42,353 nt of DNA from Candidatus Gastranaerophilales bacterium (GCA_944325095.1 CALUYV010000008.1:1-42353); one strand, 5' to 3'. Positions 25,799 to 34,977 are shown, counted from the first letter of the stretch. Translations and numbers: made by a program. Notes: generated by a model not told the origin, from the letters alone.

Positions 25799-26685
25799 TA
25801 GAACAAGCCTTTTACAAAATTTGCAACCGTAGTCATCCATTCAGTCTGGAAAACAAAGCATTTACAAAAATAATACATAACAGGAATTGTTAGTATAAAA
25901 CTGTCAGCCCTATCCAGAAATCCGCCGTGACCCGGCAGGCTGGAACCTGAATCTTTAACTCCCGCATCGCGTTTGATTAAGGATTCGCACAAATCTCCTA
26001 TTTGCGCAAATATTGTTGATATCAAACCGGCAGCCGCTGCAATGTACCACTGTAGATCTATCGAAAGAAGAAAATACATATATGCCCATATTATCAGTGC
26101 TCCGATAACAGCGGATATCATACCTCCTGCTGAGCCTTCTATTGTTTTATTAGGGCTGATAACAGGGGCAAGTTTATGTTTGCCGAATTTTGTACCTACA
26201 TAATAACAGCCTATATCGGTCATTAAAATAGCGGTAAACATTATCACGACAAATCCTAAACCGCTGTCATATTTTACACTGTGCAAATCTCTCAAAAAGA
26301 TAAGATGGAGCGGAAACCATCCGCAGTAAACCATTCCGAGCAAGGTTGTAGCAACATTGGCAATATACGGCTGTCTGCCTTTGAACAGAACCCACATAAA
26401 TGAGCACATTGCACAAATTGTTAAAGTAATCGCAACTAAATCAAATCGTTTGAAAAAGACAACTGCTGTCAATATTGCCTGTGTCAGACAGATAACTTTA
26501 AGGCTTGGATAAAAACCTTTGTGATTTAGAATTTTTACATATTCCCATGAACCCATGAAAACCATGAAAATTAACATAATTAACATTGGAATACCGCCGT
26601 AAATAATGGACAGCATAACCAGAGTACCCATTATAAATCCGGTAAGCATTCTTACAGCATTTTTATTCAAGCCTAAACTTATCAT
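25798..26685 (-). CDS. cdsA: phosphatidate cytidylyltransferase (CDP-diglyceride synthase)
   Basis: A 295-residue membrane enzyme making CDP-diacylglycerol from CTP and phosphatidate, the branch point of phospholipid synthesis. The family signature is present near the C-terminus (D-S-G-S-S-L-P-G-H-G-G-F-L-D-R-A-D-S), with S-P-N-K-T-I-E-G-S-A-G-G before it, and about seven hydrophobic helices. The ATG overlaps the frr stop by one base (TAATG). In many bacteria uppS lies between frr and cdsA; here it is absent. Confidence 0.94.
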   Translation of the reverse strand: MISLGLNKNAVRMLTGFIMGTLVMLSIIYGGIPMLIMLIFMVFMGSWEYVKILNHKGFYPSLKVICLTQAILTAVVFFKRFDLVAITLTICAMCSFMWVLFKGRQPYIANVATTLLGMVYCGWFPLHLIFLRDLHSVKYDSGLGFVVIMFTAILMTDIGCYYVGTKFGKHKLAPVISPNKTIEGSAGGMISAVIGALIIWAYMYFLLSIDLQWYIAAAAGLISTIFAQIGDLCESLIKRDAGVKDSGSSLPGHGGFLDRADSFILTIPVMYYFCKCFVFQTEWMTTVANFVKGLF

Positions 26686-27251
26686 TATACAGTCATAACC
26701 TCTTTTTCTTTTGCTGCGACCGCACTGTCGATATTTGCAGTATATTTATCGGTTAATTTTTGTATTTTATCCTGATTGTCTTTTACAAGATCTTCAGGCA
26801 GATTTTCTTCTTTTTCAAGTTTTTTCAAACTGTCTGTCATATCACGGCGGATATTTCTTACCGCAACTTTTGCTTCCTCACCGAGTTTTTTTACATCTTT
26901 TGTAATTTCGCGTCTTCTGTCTTCAGTTAAAGGCGGGAATGTCATACGGATACAAATACCGTCGCTGTTTGGAGTGATACCGATTTCTGCTTTGATAATG
27001 GCTTTTTCAATTTCTTTCATAACAGATTTATCGTAAGGAGTGATTACAAGAGTTGTTCCATCCTGTACCGAAACCTGTGACATTTGTCTGAGCGGTGTCG
27101 GTGCTCCGTAATATTCAACAATAACTTTATCTAATATTCCCGGATTAGCACGGCCGGTACGGATACCGCCAAACTCTTTGTGTAATTGTGCGATGGCTTT
27201 TTCCATCTTCTCTTCACCGAATAAAAATAATTCATCCAAAGATTCTGTCAT
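26685..27251 (-). CDS. frr: ribosome recycling factor
   Basis: A 188-residue protein with the RRF fold: helix with F-G-G-I-R-T-G-R-A-N-P, V-E-Y-Y-G-A-P-T-P-L, I-T-P-Y-D-K-S and the C-terminal helix with R-N-I-R-R-D. With EF-G it splits post-termination ribosomes. It follows pyrH by 24 bases, and AGAGG precedes the start. Confidence 0.96.
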   Translation of the reverse strand: MTESLDELFLFGEEKMEKAIAQLHKEFGGIRTGRANPGILDKVIVEYYGAPTPLRQMSQVSVQDGTTLVITPYDKSVMKEIEKAIIKAEIGITPNSDGICIRMTFPPLTEDRRREITKDVKKLGEEAKVAVRNIRRDMTDSLKKLEKEENLPEDLVKDNQDKIQKLTDKYTANIDSAVAAKEKEVMTV

Positions 27252-27275
27252 CTCATTACCTCTTTCTTATAATAT

Positions 27276-27986
27276 CTAACTTATATATGTACCAATTTCT
27301 TTACCTGATAAAATATCTTTTATGCCGTTTTCTTTTTTGAAATCAAAAACAATAATCGGTATATTATTTTGCTTACACAGTGCACATGCTGATGTATCCA
27401 TAACTTTCAAACCGTTTTTGATGATATCATCATAACTTATTTTATCAAGTTTTTTTGCCTCCGGATTAATTGCCGGATCGTCTGTATAAACTCCGTCAAC
27501 GCCATTTTTCGCCATAAGCATAGCCTCTGCGTTAATTTCCGATGCTCTCAATGCTGCTGCGGTATCTGTTGTGAAAAACGGATTTCCCGTGCCTGCCGCA
27601 AAAATAACAACTCTGCCTTTTTCAAGGTGTCTGATTGCTCTGTGGCGGATATACGGTTCCGCGATTTGATTTATTGCGATAGCAGACTGTACTCTGCAAG
27701 GAACATTTATTTGGGTTAATGCACATTGAAGAGCAATGGCATTCATAACAGTGGCAAGCATACCGACATAATCGCCGGAGGCTTGATCCATTCCGAGTTT
27801 CGCACTGTTTTTCATCCCTCTGAAAATGTTTCCTCCGCCGACAACAACCGCAACTTCGGCACCTTCATCGGTTACTTTTTTAATTTCATTAGAAATCATT
27901 TTGACAGGCTCCTGGTCAATACCGAACTGCTGACTGCCTAAAAGAGCCTCTCCGCTTATCTTTAATAAAATTCTCCTGTATTTCAA
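27276..27986 (-). CDS. pyrH: uridylate (UMP) kinase, TTG start
   Basis: A 236-residue hexameric kinase of the amino-acid kinase fold that makes UDP from UMP. Markers: R-R-I-L-L-K-I-S-G-E-A-L at the start, V-V-G-G-G-N-I-F-R-G, the Q-S-A-I-A-I-N-Q region, G-T-G-N-P-F-F-T-T-D-T and K-N-G-V-D-G-V-Y. The start codon is TTG at 27986, preceded by GGGAGAAG; no ATG is available before the conserved N-terminal strand, so the TTG is well supported. First gene of the pyrH-frr-cdsA-rnc-rpe run. Confidence 0.95.
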   Translation of the reverse strand: MKYRRILLKISGEALLGSQQFGIDQEPVKMISNEIKKVTDEGAEVAVVVGGGNIFRGMKNSAKLGMDQASGDYVGMLATVMNAIALQCALTQINVPCRVQSAIAINQIAEPYIRHRAIRHLEKGRVVIFAAGTGNPFFTTDTAAALRASEINAEAMLMAKNGVDGVYTDDPAINPEAKKLDKISYDDIIKNGLKVMDTSACALCKQNNIPIIVFDFKKENGIKDILSGKEIGTYIS

Positions 27987-28012
27987 AATACTTCTCCCTT
28001 AACCTTTGCTTT

Positions 28013-28041
28013 ATACTAACTTAAAGAAACCTGAGTGTAAA
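28013..28041 (-). promoter_or_regulatory. candidate promoter of the pyrH run
   Basis: On the minus strand, TTTACA (28041-28036), 17 bases, TAGTAT (28018-28013). An imperfect inverted repeat (GAGTG...CACTC with ATAATATA/TATATTAT, about 28032-28066) overlaps it and the mgtC stop, possibly a weak terminator for mgtC. Confidence 0.4.
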
Positions 28042-28061
28042 TAATATATTAAGGTATATTA

Positions 28062-28802
28062 TCACTCAAGAGTTTCCTGAATAGATAAAGATTCAATTCC
28101 TTCCATATTATTAAATATTTTATATAAATCTTTTATGGTTTTTCTTGTTGGAACTTCAACAATACAGGATATTTTGGATGTATTTGATTCCGCACTGTAT
28201 TTTTTCTTGGTTAATCCTGATATTTCATGAAATTTATCAATTACAAAATCCTGTATAGTTTCAATATGTTCATTTAAGCATACAATGCTTAATTTTACTT
28301 TTTTGAATCTTTTAGTGCTGTAAGGAAGAAATTTTCTTTCAAGGATTCTTATCATAACCAGAGTTAAAATAGCAAGAAGAGTACCGGCAAAAGCGATTTC
28401 AAACATGCCTGCACCGCATGCCATACCGACCGCTGCCGCAATCCACAAAGTTGCTGCCGTTGTAAGTCCGAGGACAATAGGGCCGTTTCTTAACACGGTA
28501 CCGGCACCGATAAAACCGATACCCGTAACAATCTGCGCCGCAACCCTTGAGGTATCTCTGATACCTGTTGCCTGACCTATATCAACATTATCGCCCGGTG
28601 CAAATGTCGGAAATCCGTATATAGAAATTAATGTAAATACACATGCCCCAAGGCAGACAAGTATATGAGTCCTTAAGCCTGCATATTTATTTGTTAATTC
28701 CCTTTCCAAACCTATACAAAATCCAAAAATCACCGCAATTGAAACCCTGATTAAATAATCAAGATTAACAATATTGACTAAATGCTGCATTGTATCATCC
28801 AT
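28062..28802 (-). CDS. MgtC/SapB-family membrane protein
   Basis: A 246-residue protein: four to five helices in the first 140 residues with the family motif G-F-C-I-G-L-E-R-E and the A-G-L-R-T-H-x-L-V-x-L-G-A segment, then a small ACT-like soluble domain (residues 155-245). Family members are linked to Mg2+ limitation and membrane potential, often through ATP-synthase effects, but many have no known role. I choose the ATG at 28802, with AGAGGG upstream; an earlier ATG at 28853 adds 17 basic residues inside oppC and lacks family support. It follows oppC by 25 bases. Confidence 0.88.
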   Translation of the reverse strand: MDDTMQHLVNIVNLDYLIRVSIAVIFGFCIGLERELTNKYAGLRTHILVCLGACVFTLISIYGFPTFAPGDNVDIGQATGIRDTSRVAAQIVTGIGFIGAGTVLRNGPIVLGLTTAATLWIAAAVGMACGAGMFEIAFAGTLLAILTLVMIRILERKFLPYSTKRFKKVKLSIVCLNEHIETIQDFVIDKFHEISGLTKKKYSAESNTSKISCIVEVPTRKTIKDLYKIFNNMEGIESLSIQETLE

Positions 28803-28827
28803 AAATTCCGCCCTCTTAATCTGTCTT

Positions 28828-29895
28828 TTACCTGACCTTGCTTTGCGGATCAAGTATATCCCTTATAGTATCACCGATAAGATTAAAAGCCAACACCGAA
28901 ATAAAAATTAAAACACCGGGTGTTAAAAGCCATGGTCTGTATATAATATTGGTAAATTCCTGTGCTTCTTTCAGCATATTACCCCAGCTCGCATCAGGCT
29001 GCTGAATACCGAGTCCGATAAAACTCAATCCTGATTCGGATAAAATATAAGAAGGAACAGAAAGGGTCATTGCAACAATCACAAAACTTGTTGTCTGCGG
29101 CAGGATATGTTTTGTTATTATTCTGAATTTTGATGCCCCTATAGATTGAGCAGCCTGTACATATTCCTGAGTTTTTATTGACAAAACCATACCCCTGACA
29201 ACCCTTGCAAAACCTGCCCAGCCAATCAAGGCAAGTATTATGACAATAAGCAGAAACCTCTGGGCACTGGTCATCCCTGACGGCAGAATTGATGCAAGTA
29301 TAATTAAAAGATAAAAACTCGGAATAGACATAATCGCTTCTGCAAATCTCATCATAATCATATCGACTTTACCGCCGAAATACCCCGAAATTCCGCCATA
29401 CAACAGTCCGATAGGAAATAGAACAAACAGCGCAAGAAATCCTATTGTCATAGATATTCTGCCTCCGAATAAAAGCCTTGAAAAGACATCCCGCCCGTTT
29501 ATATCTGTTCCGAGAAGGTATATTCTTCCGTCTTTATCTGTTGTGAAAAGGTGAATTGAAGATGGTATTAATCCTAAAAATTTATACGGTTCGCCTTTTG
29601 CAAAGAATTTTATATAATGCTTTTTGGATCTGTCAAATCTGTATTTGATTTCAAGAGTATTGCTGTCAAATTCTCTTATGTAATTATATGTATAAGGTTT
29701 TGAAAATCTGCCGTTTTCATCTATTGTAAAAATCTTTGACGGCGGAACATAAGCCATTGTTCTATCAGAAAAGTCTTTTGTATAAGGAGCAATAAAATCC
29801 GCAAAGAATAAAAGCATGTATATAATAACCAGAACAAACAGAGCGACTCTGGCAAATTTATCTTTCCATAACTGTTTAAAAACTTCTCTTATCAT
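28828..29895 (-). CDS. oppC: oligopeptide-type ABC transporter permease (OppC-like)
   Basis: A 355-residue inner-membrane permease. After the first helix (about 15-35) comes an unusually long external stretch of some 85 residues, ending in Y-L-L-G-T-D-I-N-G-R-D-V-F-S-R, the normal junction motif of OppC/DppC; five further helices follow. The EAA loop is E-Y-V-Q-A-A-Q-S-I-G-A-S, contacting the ATPase. It overlaps oppB by four bases (ATGA). The long insert is seen in some OppC relatives and may shape contact with the binding protein. Confidence 0.9.
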   Translation of the reverse strand: MIREVFKQLWKDKFARVALFVLVIIYMLLFFADFIAPYTKDFSDRTMAYVPPSKIFTIDENGRFSKPYTYNYIREFDSNTLEIKYRFDRSKKHYIKFFAKGEPYKFLGLIPSSIHLFTTDKDGRIYLLGTDINGRDVFSRLLFGGRISMTIGFLALFVLFPIGLLYGGISGYFGGKVDMIMMRFAEAIMSIPSFYLLIILASILPSGMTSAQRFLLIVIILALIGWAGFARVVRGMVLSIKTQEYVQAAQSIGASKFRIITKHILPQTTSFVIVAMTLSVPSYILSESGLSFIGLGIQQPDASWGNMLKEAQEFTNIIYRPWLLTPGVLIFISVLAFNLIGDTIRDILDPQSKVR

Positions 29896-30863
29896 GATTT
29901 CACCCTTATTCTCGGATCAGTAAGAATCAATAAAATATCCGCAATCAAGTTTCCGGTAACAAGCATAACAGCCCCCATCATTAAAGATGCCATTACAAGG
30001 TTTATATCAGACTTCATAACGGCTTCCAATATCAATGTTCCAAGCCCCGGATAATTAAAAACATATTCTGTTAACGCAGCACCGCTGAGCAGTCCTGCAA
30101 ATTCAAACCCAAGAAGTGTTATCATAGGGTTAATTGCGTTTCTCAGAGCATGTTTATAAACAACTTTGAATTCTGACAGCCCTTTTGCTCTTGCAAATTT
30201 TACATAATCGCTGTCTAAGACATCAAGCATATTAGCACGCATCTGCCTTTGCAGACTGGCAAGAGAAATTGTAAACAGAACTGTAACCGGCAGGACAAGA
30301 TGATATGCAATATCAAGAAATTTTCTGCCAAAACTCATATCCGCAAAATCCGGACTGGTCAGACCTCCTACAGGAAACCATCCTGTTTTAACCGCAAACA
30401 TCAATAGTAAAACAGCAAAGAAAAATGAAGGTATTGCCATTCCGATACTTGTCAGAACCGTCAATATTCTGTCAAACGGAGTTTTCCAGTTTACTGCTGC
30501 GATTATTCCGAGCGGTACTCCTACAAACCAGGTCAACAAAATTACAATAGAAGTCAATAACAGCGTATAAGGTATTCGCTCCTGTAATTTTCTGCTGACT
30601 TTTTCACCGCTTGAAGTTACGCCTAAATCCCCCTTAACAAAAGAAACTGCCCATTTGCCGTACTGAACTATAATAGGTTTATCAAGACCCAGTCTTTCTT
30701 TTTCTTTTTGTACTGTTTCAGGTGAGATTGAAGGATTCAGTTTCAATTCCGCAAGCGGGTCAACAGGCGACAATCTTATTATGAAAAAACTGATAATTGA
30801 TACCACTATCAATAACGGTATTGTTTGAAGTATTCTTTTTATTATATATTTTAAAGTTTCCAT
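29892..30863 (-). CDS. oppB: oligopeptide-type ABC transporter permease (OppB-like)
   Basis: A 323-residue permease with six helices. Typical features: N-terminal K-R-I-L-Q-T-I-P-L-L, the periplasmic R-L-S-P-V-D-P, E-R-L-G-L-D-K-P, and the EAA loop Y-V-K-F-A-R-A-K-G-L-S; C-terminal E-Y-V-F-N-Y-P-G-L-G. It pairs with OppC to form the channel. GAGG lies eight bases before the ATG, just after the oppA stop. Confidence 0.92.
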   Translation of the reverse strand: METLKYIIKRILQTIPLLIVVSIISFFIIRLSPVDPLAELKLNPSISPETVQKEKERLGLDKPIIVQYGKWAVSFVKGDLGVTSSGEKVSRKLQERIPYTLLLTSIVILLTWFVGVPLGIIAAVNWKTPFDRILTVLTSIGMAIPSFFFAVLLLMFAVKTGWFPVGGLTSPDFADMSFGRKFLDIAYHLVLPVTVLFTISLASLQRQMRANMLDVLDSDYVKFARAKGLSEFKVVYKHALRNAINPMITLLGFEFAGLLSGAALTEYVFNYPGLGTLILEAVMKSDINLVMASLMMGAVMLVTGNLIADILLILTDPRIRVKS

Positions 30864-30866
30864 TTA

Positions 30867-32708
30867 TTATTCCTCAACATAAATTTCTTCAAGATTGTGA
30901 GTTAATCCGTTTAGAGATGAAGGATAAATATTTTTAAATTTCCTTCTTATGGCATTTATTATTACAGGTGAATAAATATAAATCATTGGTTTTTCATTAT
31001 AAATTATTTCCTGATATCTGTCGTAATACTTTTTCCTGTCATTAAATGAAGTCGCAAGCGCACCTTTTGTAAACATTTCATCGAGTTCCTTTTCCCACGG
31101 AAGAATATTCTTTTTCCCTTCCTGAGGAGATCTCATATTAAACAGGTGCAGCCGTCCGTCAGACAGCCATACATTTTTACCGCCGTTAGGTTCCAGCGGT
31201 GTGCCGGTAAGCCCCATAATAACCATATCCCAGTCAAATGTGCTTACAAGTTTATTGACAAGAGAATTAAATTCAATAGGCTTAAAATTAACTTTCATAC
31301 CTAAATCTTCCAAATCCTGTTTAACCATAACACCTATGGCTTCCCGTTCCGTGTTGCCGGCATTTGTATAAAGATCAAATTCAACTCGGTTTCCGTCTTT
31401 GTCGTACAGATTGCCTTTTTTATTTTTGTAAAAACCTGATTTTTTTAAATATGCCTGCGCTTTAACAATATCTCTGTCAAAAGGTTTTAAATCTTTATTC
31501 AAATATATTGAATTAAGGCTTTCCGGAGTAAATAAAGGTGTTCCTATGCCGTTAGCAATATTAAACACCATGTTTTTTCTGTCTATAGCAAGATCGACAG
31601 CTTTTCTGAAATTGATATCCTGAAACCATTTTTGTTTTACGGGATTAACATAATATTTCCCGTTTTCACCTTTTCTGTCATTTAAATTGACAGAAAGGTA
31701 CATTGTGCTGGTTGCAGGCCCGAGGTTGTATAGAACAAAATCCGAATGAGGCTCCAGTGCTTTGTATCTTGCGACTTTAGAGCCTTGAAGAGCGATAACA
31801 TCAATTTCTCCTGCTTCAAATTTCAGAATTTCGTTATTCAAATCACCGACAATCAGATAAACAAGTTTATCCAGATATGGTAATTTTTGGTCTTTGAGAT
31901 TTATTTCATAATAATTTGGATTTCTAACATAAACTACTCTTTGTGCCGGAAGATATTCTTTTAATTTAAATGCTCCGGACACTACAAAATCTTCAGGTTT
32001 TGTAGTTGTTGACAGGAAACTGTCAAAATATTCTCCGCCCTTATCGACAGCCTTTTGAAATATATGCTTTGGTGCAATTGAGGCGGATAAAGATCTTATA
32101 AAAGGTGCATAAGGTTTCGGTGTTTTAAATTCCACAGTGTAATCATCAATCTTGCGCACAGAAGGCAGTTCATTATCAATGACCATTGAATCCCGGAGCG
32201 AGGTATCTCCAAGTCCCGCAAATATAATATCTTTCCAGGTGAATACAACATCATCCGCCGTAATCGGAACTCCGTCAGACCATTTGATGCCATGACGAAG
32301 TTTTATTATATATGTCATTCCGTCAGGCAGTATTTCATAAGCTTTTGCAAGTTTAGGCACAGGCTCTCCTGTAACCGGATGGGTTGAAAGCAAGCCGTCA
32401 TACATAATTGCCGACATTGCAGATGAAATATTGTCTTTGCTGTTAAAAGGATTAAATGTTTTCGGCCCTTGCCCTATTGTGGAAGTTATAAGTTCTCCGC
32501 CGAATTTCCCAATTGGAAGCTGCGACTGCAAATAATCAACTCCGTTAATTGTTACATTTTTCGGATAAGGATATGTTAATGAATTAATATTTTCGTTTTT
32601 TATTTTATTCTTGCTGCCGGAAGGCGGAACATCCTTCACGATACACGCTTTGCAAAGAAATGCAGCAATAACAGCAAATAATACAACCCTAATAACTCTC
32701 CTGTTCAT
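30867..32708 (-). CDS. oppA: peptide-type ABC transporter substrate-binding protein
   Basis: A 613-residue solute-binding protein of family 5 (SBP_bac_5). A hydrophobic export signal covers residues 4-19; C20 in L-C-K-A-C is a possible lipidation site but the lipobox is not standard. The mature part shows the family's D-G-M-T-Y-I-I-K-L-R-x-G-I-K-W-S-D-G and V-x-F-x-x-A-x-D-L-A-I-D-R-type segments. Substrate unknown (peptides or other small molecules). I start at the ATG 32708; a TTG at 32714 adds two residues only. The ribosome site is poor. No ATPase genes (oppD/oppF) are found in the window, so they must be encoded elsewhere. Confidence 0.88.
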   Translation of the reverse strand: MNRRVIRVVLFAVIAAFLCKACIVKDVPPSGSKNKIKNENINSLTYPYPKNVTINGVDYLQSQLPIGKFGGELITSTIGQGPKTFNPFNSKDNISSAMSAIMYDGLLSTHPVTGEPVPKLAKAYEILPDGMTYIIKLRHGIKWSDGVPITADDVVFTWKDIIFAGLGDTSLRDSMVIDNELPSVRKIDDYTVEFKTPKPYAPFIRSLSASIAPKHIFQKAVDKGGEYFDSFLSTTTKPEDFVVSGAFKLKEYLPAQRVVYVRNPNYYEINLKDQKLPYLDKLVYLIVGDLNNEILKFEAGEIDVIALQGSKVARYKALEPHSDFVLYNLGPATSTMYLSVNLNDRKGENGKYYVNPVKQKWFQDINFRKAVDLAIDRKNMVFNIANGIGTPLFTPESLNSIYLNKDLKPFDRDIVKAQAYLKKSGFYKNKKGNLYDKDGNRVEFDLYTNAGNTEREAIGVMVKQDLEDLGMKVNFKPIEFNSLVNKLVSTFDWDMVIMGLTGTPLEPNGGKNVWLSDGRLHLFNMRSPQEGKKNILPWEKELDEMFTKGALATSFNDRKKYYDRYQEIIYNEKPMIYIYSPVIINAIRRKFKNIYPSSLNGLTHNLEEIYVEE

Positions 32709-32766
32709 AAACAAAGAATAACATAAAAAAGATTAATTATAACTAACCCCCATGGCAGTTATTAAT

Positions 32767-32994
32767 CTAAACAAATTCTACAGCAGGCAAAGCAGGAATT
32801 TCTTTGATTGTTTTTTCAATATTCGGAATATTCGATTTGTACTTCACGACAGCGGAAGATTTTTTGAATAATCTTTCGGAAGTTGTATTTATAATAATTT
32901 GAATTGACTCAAACAGATTTTTATCAGTTAAATCAATTATTTCGATATTTTTTTGTTTAGTTTTATTCTGTAAATTTTTCAATGAAGTTTTCAT
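32767..32994 (-). CDS. small basic protein, unknown (uncertain)
   Basis: A 75-residue Lys/Ile/Asn-rich frame just upstream of oppA on the same strand. It has a predicted helix-strand mix (K-N-I-E-I-I-D-L-T-D, I-I-I-N-T-T-S-E-R) but no known motif and no clear ribosome site. It could be a real small gene or a chance open frame in AT-rich DNA; composition resembles coding rather than intergenic DNA here. Confidence 0.4.
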   Translation of the reverse strand: MKTSLKNLQNKTKQKNIEIIDLTDKNLFESIQIIINTTSERLFKKSSAVVKYKSNIPNIEKTIKEIPALPAVEFV

Positions 32995-33100
32995 ATTTTA
33001 AATATCGAAATATAATCTTAAATTTTTATAAAGTTTTTGTAAAAATACCCCGATTGAATGATATTATTGTAATATAATAACAATTAAAGGAGTAAGTGAG

Positions 33101-34087
33101 GTGGATATGGCTACTATGACATTAAGCAGAATTAACGAACTAGCAAAGGAAGTTCTTGATATTGAAGCAAAATCAATTTTGAGATTAAAAGAAAATATCG
33201 GGGAAGAATTTGATAAAGCTATCGACATTCTATACAATTGCAAAGGCCGTGTAATTGTTACAGGCATGGGGAAATCAGGCATTATCGGCAAAAAAATAGC
33301 CGCAACAATGTCCTCGACAGGAACTCCTGCATATTTCCTTCATCCGGCAGAAAGCACCCACGGGGATTCAGGTGTTATAACAAGAGAAGATGTTATTATT
33401 GCTATATCTAACAGCGGTGAAACTCAGGAATTAATGAATTTGCTTCCTTTAATTAAAAGATTTGGCTGTCCGATGATAGGTATGACAGGAAATCTGAACT
33501 CTACCCTTGCAAAAACAAGCGAGGTTGTTCTTGATATTTCTGTTGAAAGAGAAGCCTGCCCGCTTGGAAAAGCTCCGACCGCAAGCACAACAGCAACTCT
33601 TGCTATGGGTGATACTCTTGCTGTTTGTTTGATGGAGAAAAAAGGGTTTACAAAAGAGGACTTTTTAATGTTCCATCCGTCCGGAAAACTCGGTAAAGGT
33701 TTGACATACAAAGTTAAAGATTTGATGATTACAGGCGAAAAAATGCCTATGGTAAAGGATACTGAAGATTTCCTTAATGTAATAAAAATTATTTCCGATT
33801 ACGGTTTGGGTATGACAATGATATTAAATTCGGACGGAATATTAACAGGAGTTCTGACAGATGGTGATATCAGAAGGACTGTTATGAACCATACTAGTCT
33901 TGACGGATTGAAAGTAAACAAGGTTATGACAGCAAACCCTAAGAAAATAACACAGGATGCTTATGCCGCATCTGCTTTGAATCTTATGGAGAAATTTTCA
34001 ATTACGGCACTGCCTGTTGTAGATGATTCCAATACTCCAATCGGGGTAATACATGTTCATGATCTGCTGAGAGCCGGAGTTGCATAA
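33101..34087 (+). CDS. kdsD: D-arabinose-5-phosphate isomerase
   Basis: A 328-residue KpsF/GutQ-type enzyme: an SIS sugar isomerase domain (about 35-180; G-M-G-K-S-G-I-I-G-K-K, H-P-A-E-S-T-H-G-D-S-G, S-N-S-G-E-T-Q-E) and two CBS domains (about 205-325). It makes arabinose-5-phosphate from ribulose-5-phosphate, the first step to Kdo of lipopolysaccharide. The GTG at 33101 has AAAGGAG eight bases upstream; an ATG at 33107 (with a GAGG close by) is an alternative that removes two residues. Its stop overlaps the kdsC start (TAATG). A TATAAT at 33073-33078 may be its -10, but I see no good -35. Confidence 0.93.
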   Translation: MDMATMTLSRINELAKEVLDIEAKSILRLKENIGEEFDKAIDILYNCKGRVIVTGMGKSGIIGKKIAATMSSTGTPAYFLHPAESTHGDSGVITREDVIIAISNSGETQELMNLLPLIKRFGCPMIGMTGNLNSTLAKTSEVVLDISVEREACPLGKAPTASTTATLAMGDTLAVCLMEKKGFTKEDFLMFHPSGKLGKGLTYKVKDLMITGEKMPMVKDTEDFLNVIKIISDYGLGMTMILNSDGILTGVLTDGDIRRTVMNHTSLDGLKVNKVMTANPKKITQDAYAASALNLMEKFSITALPVVDDSNTPIGVIHVHDLLRAGVA

Positions 34088-34590
34088 TGGATTTAGAGCA
34101 ATTAAAAGAAAAAGCCGGTAAAATAAAACTTCTTGCTTTTGATGTTGACGGAGTTATGACAGACGGAAGCATAACTTATGATGAACATGGTATTGAATAT
34201 AAAACTTTTAATGCTAAAGACGGCCACGGTCTTGCAAAAATGACTAAAAACGGCTATGTTACGGCTATAATTACAGGACGAAACAACGGCACCGTAGATA
34301 GACGCGCCTCTGATTTGAGGGTTACTGAAGTTTATCAGGGGGTGCGGAATAAACTTCCTATACTGGAAGCCATTATGCAAAAATACGGGTTCGATTTTTC
34401 GCAGGTATCTTATATGGGAGATGATGAACCGGATATTCAGATTCTTGAAAAAGTTTCTATTGCGGCATGCCCTGCCGATGCGGTTGAAAAAGTAAAAAAA
34501 GTCTGTAATTTCACATCCACCTTGAACGGAGGACGGGGGGCAGTGCGCCAGTTGTGCGATTTTATTTTTGATAATAAAATAGAAGAGTAA
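34087..34590 (+). CDS. kdsC: Kdo-8-phosphate phosphatase
   Basis: A 167-residue HAD-family phosphatase of the small, cap-less KdsC type: nucleophile and acid D19-V-D21-G-V-M-T-D, I-T-G-R-N-N motif II, and Y-M-G-D-D-E-P-D for metal binding. It removes phosphate from Kdo-8-phosphate in the cytoplasm. Directly coupled to kdsD by TAATG. kdsA and kdsB are not in the window. Confidence 0.93.
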   Translation: MDLEQLKEKAGKIKLLAFDVDGVMTDGSITYDEHGIEYKTFNAKDGHGLAKMTKNGYVTAIITGRNNGTVDRRASDLRVTEVYQGVRNKLPILEAIMQKYGFDFSQVSYMGDDEPDIQILEKVSIAACPADAVEKVKKVCNFTSTLNGGRGAVRQLCDFIFDNKIEE

Positions 34591-34614
34591 GATAGTAATT
34601 AGAGGGATAAGCAG

Positions 34615-34977
34615 ATGTATGAAATAAAAACACAAGCGTATTTTTCGGCAGCACATCACCTGTTGAATTATGACGGCGAATGCGAAAATCAGCACGGGCA
34701 TAACTGGATGGTCGAAGCGTTTGTAAAAGGTGAAACTCTTGATAAAAGTAATATTTTAATTGATTACAAAGTATTAAAAAGAGAATTGAACAAAGTTCTT
34801 GATACTCTTGATCACAAAGATTTAAATGACTTGCCGGAATTTGCAGGGGAAAGCCCTTCAAGTGAAATGATTTCTGCGTATATTTATACAAAATTAAAAG
34901 AGAAAATAGTACAATTGAGCAAAATTACGGTTTGGGAAACTCAGACTTCATGCTGCTCATATTATGAAGCCGAATAA
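34615..34977 (+). CDS. queD: 6-carboxy-5,6,7,8-tetrahydropterin synthase
   Basis: A 120-residue enzyme of the PTPS fold in queuosine (7-deazaguanine) synthesis, converting 7,8-dihydroneopterin triphosphate to carboxytetrahydropterin. Zinc ligands H14 (A-A-H) and H27-G-H29, catalytic C23, D-Y-K-V-L-K for the pterin site, L-D-H-K-D-L-N and the late E in V-W-E-T. queC, queE and queF are not nearby. GAGGG precedes the ATG. It probably belongs to the kdsD-kdsC-queD-uppP transcript, the gaps being about 24 bases. Confidence 0.93.
   Translation: MYEIKTQAYFSAAHHLLNYDGECENQHGHNWMVEAFVKGETLDKSNILIDYKVLKRELNKVLDTLDHKDLNDLPEFAGESPSSEMISAYIYTKLKEKIVQLSKITVWETQTSCCSYYEAE

Noticed and set aside
25799..25840. 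Longer start for rnc
   Set aside because: The extra 14 residues have no ribosome site and lie inside cdsA; the ATG at 25798 fits the family length and the TAATG pattern.
28803..28853. Upstream ATG for the MgtC-family gene
   Set aside because: It adds 17 basic residues inside oppC without family match; the ATG at 28802 has AGAGGG at a good distance.
34102..34701. 199-codon open frame antisense to kdsC and queD
   Set aside because: It overlaps two well-recognised enzymes completely and has no ribosome site or family resemblance; it reflects low stop-codon density opposite these genes.
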